A stretch of 63,153 nucleotides of DNA, from the IMG/VR virus record IMGVR_UViG_3300005843_000014, positions 1-63,153 of that record, one strand, 5' to 3'. Both the position numbers and the translations under genes were made by a program. Position 1 is the first letter of the stretch, and the number at the start of each line of letters is the position of its first letter. The notes under the pieces are model-generated. The model worked only from the letters and a program-made list of their open reading frames with translations. It was not told the DNA's origin and did not search any database. This document shows positions 62,814 to 63,153 of this stretch, piece after piece. This DNA comes from a virus.

Positions 62814-63153
62814 TCAACCAAATCATCATAATCGCCTTACTCGTCCTGGCTATTCATTACACGATGCAACCGGACGAGATATTTGGCAAGCTAGGTGATT
62901 GGCTGGAAGATCATTTGCCAGACGCGATACACCCGGCAGTGTTCGCGTGCAATGTTTGTATGACGCCATATTATGGCAGCATACTATACTGGTTGATTCC
63001 CTGGCAACATGAACTTTGGCAATGGCCTGTGGTCGTTATAGGAGCGATGGGGGCGAATGTGGTGATAAATAAATGGGCGCCTGAGAAAAAGGAGACAATA
63101 ACTGAAAACAAAATGATACCTGCTAACATATTAAATGCTTACGAAAATGTGAA
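62810..63153 (+). CDS. 5' part of membrane protein spanning the circle junction
   Basis: ATG 62810 overlaps the homing-endonuclease stop (ATGA). The product starts with a hydrophobic helix (about 3-17), then an acidic segment, a Cys-x-x-Cys-Met with an aromatic hydrophobic stretch (about 48-66) and a third hydrophobic helix (about 73-87). It runs off the window in frame and continues at base 2 to the TAA at 182-184. Function unknown; membrane location expected. Confidence 0.8.
   Translation, partial: MINQIIIIALLVLAIHYTMQPDEIFGKLGDWLEDHLPDAIHPAVFACNVCMTPYYGSILYWLIPWQHELWQWPVVVIGAMGANVVINKWAPEKKETITENKMIPANILNAYENV
63139..63153. repeat. terminal direct repeat, right copy
   Basis: The last 15 bases equal the first 15. 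Removing one copy gives a closed circle of about 63,138 bases in which the junction gene is intact. Confidence 0.9.

Noticed and set aside
1-63153. CRISPR array
   Set aside because: No set of regularly spaced direct repeats with unique spacers was seen; the tandem repeats present are single pairs.

Overview
This window looks like the complete genome of a temperate tailed phage (or excised prophage) of a Bacteroidota host, plausibly a Chitinophagaceae-like soil or water bacterium. The first and last 15 bases are identical. Joining the ends restores one uninterrupted 170-codon membrane-protein gene across the junction (62810 to the end, then 1-184). The contig is therefore circular or terminally redundant, with about 63,138 unique bases. 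Host assignment rests on Bacteroidota-type promoter boxes (TAnnTTTG), weak Shine-Dalgarno signals and the flavour of the structural proteins. It is an inference.

Layout on the circle. (1) Packaging and tail, + strand: small and large terminase (59.2-61.1 kb), cysteine-rich virion-type proteins, a GIY-YIG homing endonuclease, the junction membrane protein, a tail-assembly chaperone with a probable -1 frameshift over a T9 tract, the tape measure, a lipoprotein, large tail proteins, a GT8-like glycosyltransferase, the portal and a Mu F-like head protein (to 12.6 kb). (2) An inserted minus-strand cassette (12.6-20.6 kb) of five recognisable glycan-transfer or glycan-modification families (GT2, GT11 fucosyltransferase, GT47 exostosin-like, GT7 galactosyltransferase-like, FkbM O-methyltransferases), a further methyltransferase and many small unknowns. 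Most genes are tightly packed or overlap, and the cassette has its own promoter. (3) Head completion and tail tube, + strand (20.7-25.3 kb): scaffold, major capsid, connectors, tube. (4) Adsorption and lysis (25.3-34.8 kb): a tail fibre carrying an SGNH esterase, holin- and spanin-like membrane proteins, an M15 endolysin with acidic calcium-type loops, and a G8/beta-helix/PA14/PKD protein. (5) A minus-strand block of small regulators (34.8-36.8 kb), a tRNA-3'-end-like attP and a tyrosine integrase (to 38.3 kb). (6) The switch: a structured small RNA with promoter and terminator (about 38.87-39.04 kb), a CI-like repressor and Cro-like gene facing away from each other, with three matching palindromic operators, one of them inside the repressor gene. 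(7) Early region, + strand (39.7-59.2 kb): many small proteins, a Met-anticodon tRNA followed by about 290 nt of structured non-coding RNA, RecT and YqaJ recombination genes, an SMC/RecF-like ATPase, a stand-alone DnaA domain IV protein, a DUF4373 replication protein, a DnaC-like loader, an N4-type DNA methyltransferase, VRR-NUC and HNH nucleases, and a long run of small accessory proteins.

How it works together. Integrase/attP and the CI/Cro switch point to lysogeny. The glycan cassette has a host-type promoter inside the morphogenesis operon but on the opposite strand. It could therefore be expressed in the lysogen, altering host surface or protein glycans, or during infection, decorating the virion. 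The most novel items are this cassette, the 38.9-kb nested-helix RNA, the tRNA-linked non-coding RNA at 42.3-42.6 kb, the intragenic operator and the chaperone frameshift. Function calls come from reading translated sequence and recognising motifs; no database search was possible.
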